Positions 63,321 through 64,000 of a DNA stretch of 64,000 nucleotides are shown in pieces. The position numbers and the translations under genes were made by a program. The notes beneath the pieces are model-generated. The model searched no databases, had not been told where the DNA came from, and saw only the letters and a list, made by a program, of their open reading frames with translations. Every line of letters starts with the position of its first letter. Positions within the stretch are counted from its first letter, which is position 1. Source of the stretch: Niastella koreensis GR20-10 (GTDB taxonomy: Bacteria; Bacteroidota; Bacteroidia; Chitinophagales; Chitinophagaceae); NCBI RefSeq assembly GCF_000246855.1, contig NC_016609.1, positions 3,720,001 through 3,784,000 of the forward strand, in the 5' to 3' direction.

Positions 63321-64000
63321 TAATGCACATGTGCTGTTTAAAGCAAACGACAGAAGCTATTTTGCCATCTTAAAAAAAGAGATCCGCGCGCTTGCCCACA
63401 CCCTCAACTTTAACGAACGCCAGATTGGAGAAATAGACATCATTGTTGCTGAGATGGCCAGCAACCTGGTGAAGCATGCCGGGGGCGGACAAATCCTCGC
63501 CAGGCTGGTTCGCCACAACGACAATGAGGGTATCGAGCTTATCAGCATTGATAACGGAGCTGGTATTAATGATGTAAATAAAATGGTGCGGGATGGAGAA
63601 AGTACCGGGAATACCCTGGGTCTTGGCCTCGGCGCCATGCAACGGCTGTCAGATACTTTTCAGATCTACTCAGTGAAAAGCTGGGGCACAATTATTTTAT
63701 GCCGGAAATATGTTAACGGATTAACGCTTCATTTAAAACCACCCTTCGCAGAAATAAGATCGGTAGTAGTTCCAAAGCCCGGAGAAACGAAGTGCGGGGA
63801 TAGTTTCTTCCATATTGAAAACAAAAATCATATAAAGCTTTTCCTGGCCGATGGCCTGGGACATGGCGCAGAAGCCGCCCGGGCAGTACAGGAAGCAGGT
63901 ATTGCTTTTGCCAATTGTCAGGAGCTGGACCCTCCTGATATTTTACGTTATATCAATTTGAACGTTCGTAAAACAAGAGGACTGGTAGGCACCGTGGCCA
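63313..64000 (+). CDS. GHKL ATPase domain fused to SpoIIE/PP2C-type phosphatase (partial)
   Basis: The reading frame starts at ATG 63313 (MVDNAHVLFKAND) and is open to the window end, 229 codons seen. The first about 130 residues are a second RsbT-like ATPase (EIDIIVAEMASNLVKHAGGG, SIDNGAGINDV, NTLGLGLGAMQRL). A PP2C/SpoIIE domain begins at about residue 145 (KPGETKCGDSFFHIENKN and the metal-binding FLADGLGHGAEAA). This resembles RsbX/RsbU-like phosphatases of stressosome clusters. The 3' end is cut. Confidence 0.88.
   Translation, partial: MVDNAHVLFKANDRSYFAILKKEIRALAHTLNFNERQIGEIDIIVAEMASNLVKHAGGGQILARLVRHNDNEGIELISIDNGAGINDVNKMVRDGESTGNTLGLGLGAMQRLSDTFQIYSVKSWGTIILCRKYVNGLTLHLKPPFAEIRSVVVPKPGETKCGDSFFHIENKNHIKLFLADGLGHGAEAARAVQEAGIAFANCQELDPPDILRYINLNVRKTRGLVGTVA

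Overview
The window comes from a member of the Bacteroidota, most likely Chitinophagaceae (a Niastella- or Chitinophaga-like soil bacterium). The evidence is two SusC/SusD systems, a FecR/ECF sigma pair, a hybrid two-component regulator, type IX secretion C-terminal domains, and promoters of the TTG / TAnnTTTG type. The genus is an inference.

Layout. 0.2-4.6 kb: an MbnP-like protein overlapping a di-haem peroxidase (MbnH-like) gene, divergent from a large PKD/gliding-type surface protein. 4.7-20.1 kb: a complete 13-gene NADH:quinone oxidoreductase set on the minus strand (nuoA, B, fused CD, E, F, G, H, I, J, K, L, M, N), preceded by a CBS-domain gene. Six of its intergenic gaps are filled with short word-like repeats. 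20.9-28.3 kb: ECF sigma factor, FecR anti-sigma factor, SusC with an STN signalling domain, and SusD. 28.4-32.2 kb: a DUF1772 membrane protein with a di-haem cytochrome, two poorly known proteins, and an AraC regulator. 32.4-33.2 kb: tRNA-Val(TAC) with its promoter and terminator, followed by a broken GIY-YIG gene and a second degenerate copy of the tRNA 3' end plus terminator. 33.2-36.5 kb: a second T9SS-type surface protein. 36.6-50.7 kb: a polysaccharide utilisation locus with a PL8-GH88 fusion enzyme, a DUF5017 lipoprotein, SusD with an unusual insertion, SusC and a hybrid sensor/regulator; the catalytic residues point to a glycosaminoglycan. 50.7-56.2 kb: fatty acid desaturase, clpS-aat (N-end rule), a lipoprotein and a DnaQ-UvrC-type nuclease. 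56.3-61.3 kb: two tiny one-helix membrane proteins, valS and two PAP2 phosphatase paralogues. 61.6-64.0 kb: a stressosome module (RsbR, RsbS, RsbT, and an ATPase-PP2C fusion cut by the window end).

How the genes work together. The nuo set builds respiratory complex I. The PUL can be read as one pathway: the hybrid sensor detects a breakdown product, SusC/SusD and the DUF5017 protein bind and import chains, and the fusion enzyme cleaves a uronate-containing polymer and then removes the unsaturated uronate. The ECF/FecR/STN-SusC group is a second, separately wired nutrient receptor. The Rsb genes form a partner-switching cascade whose output target is not in view.

The most unusual signals are: a family of short quasi-repetitive word elements that fill intergenic gaps, form perfect hairpins, bracket nuoE-nuoI as an inverted pair and enter the valS reading frame; the PL8-GH88 fusion; the SusD insertion; the stressosome with serine at both RsbR phosphosites; the tRNA-Val scar; and the pair of micro-proteins.
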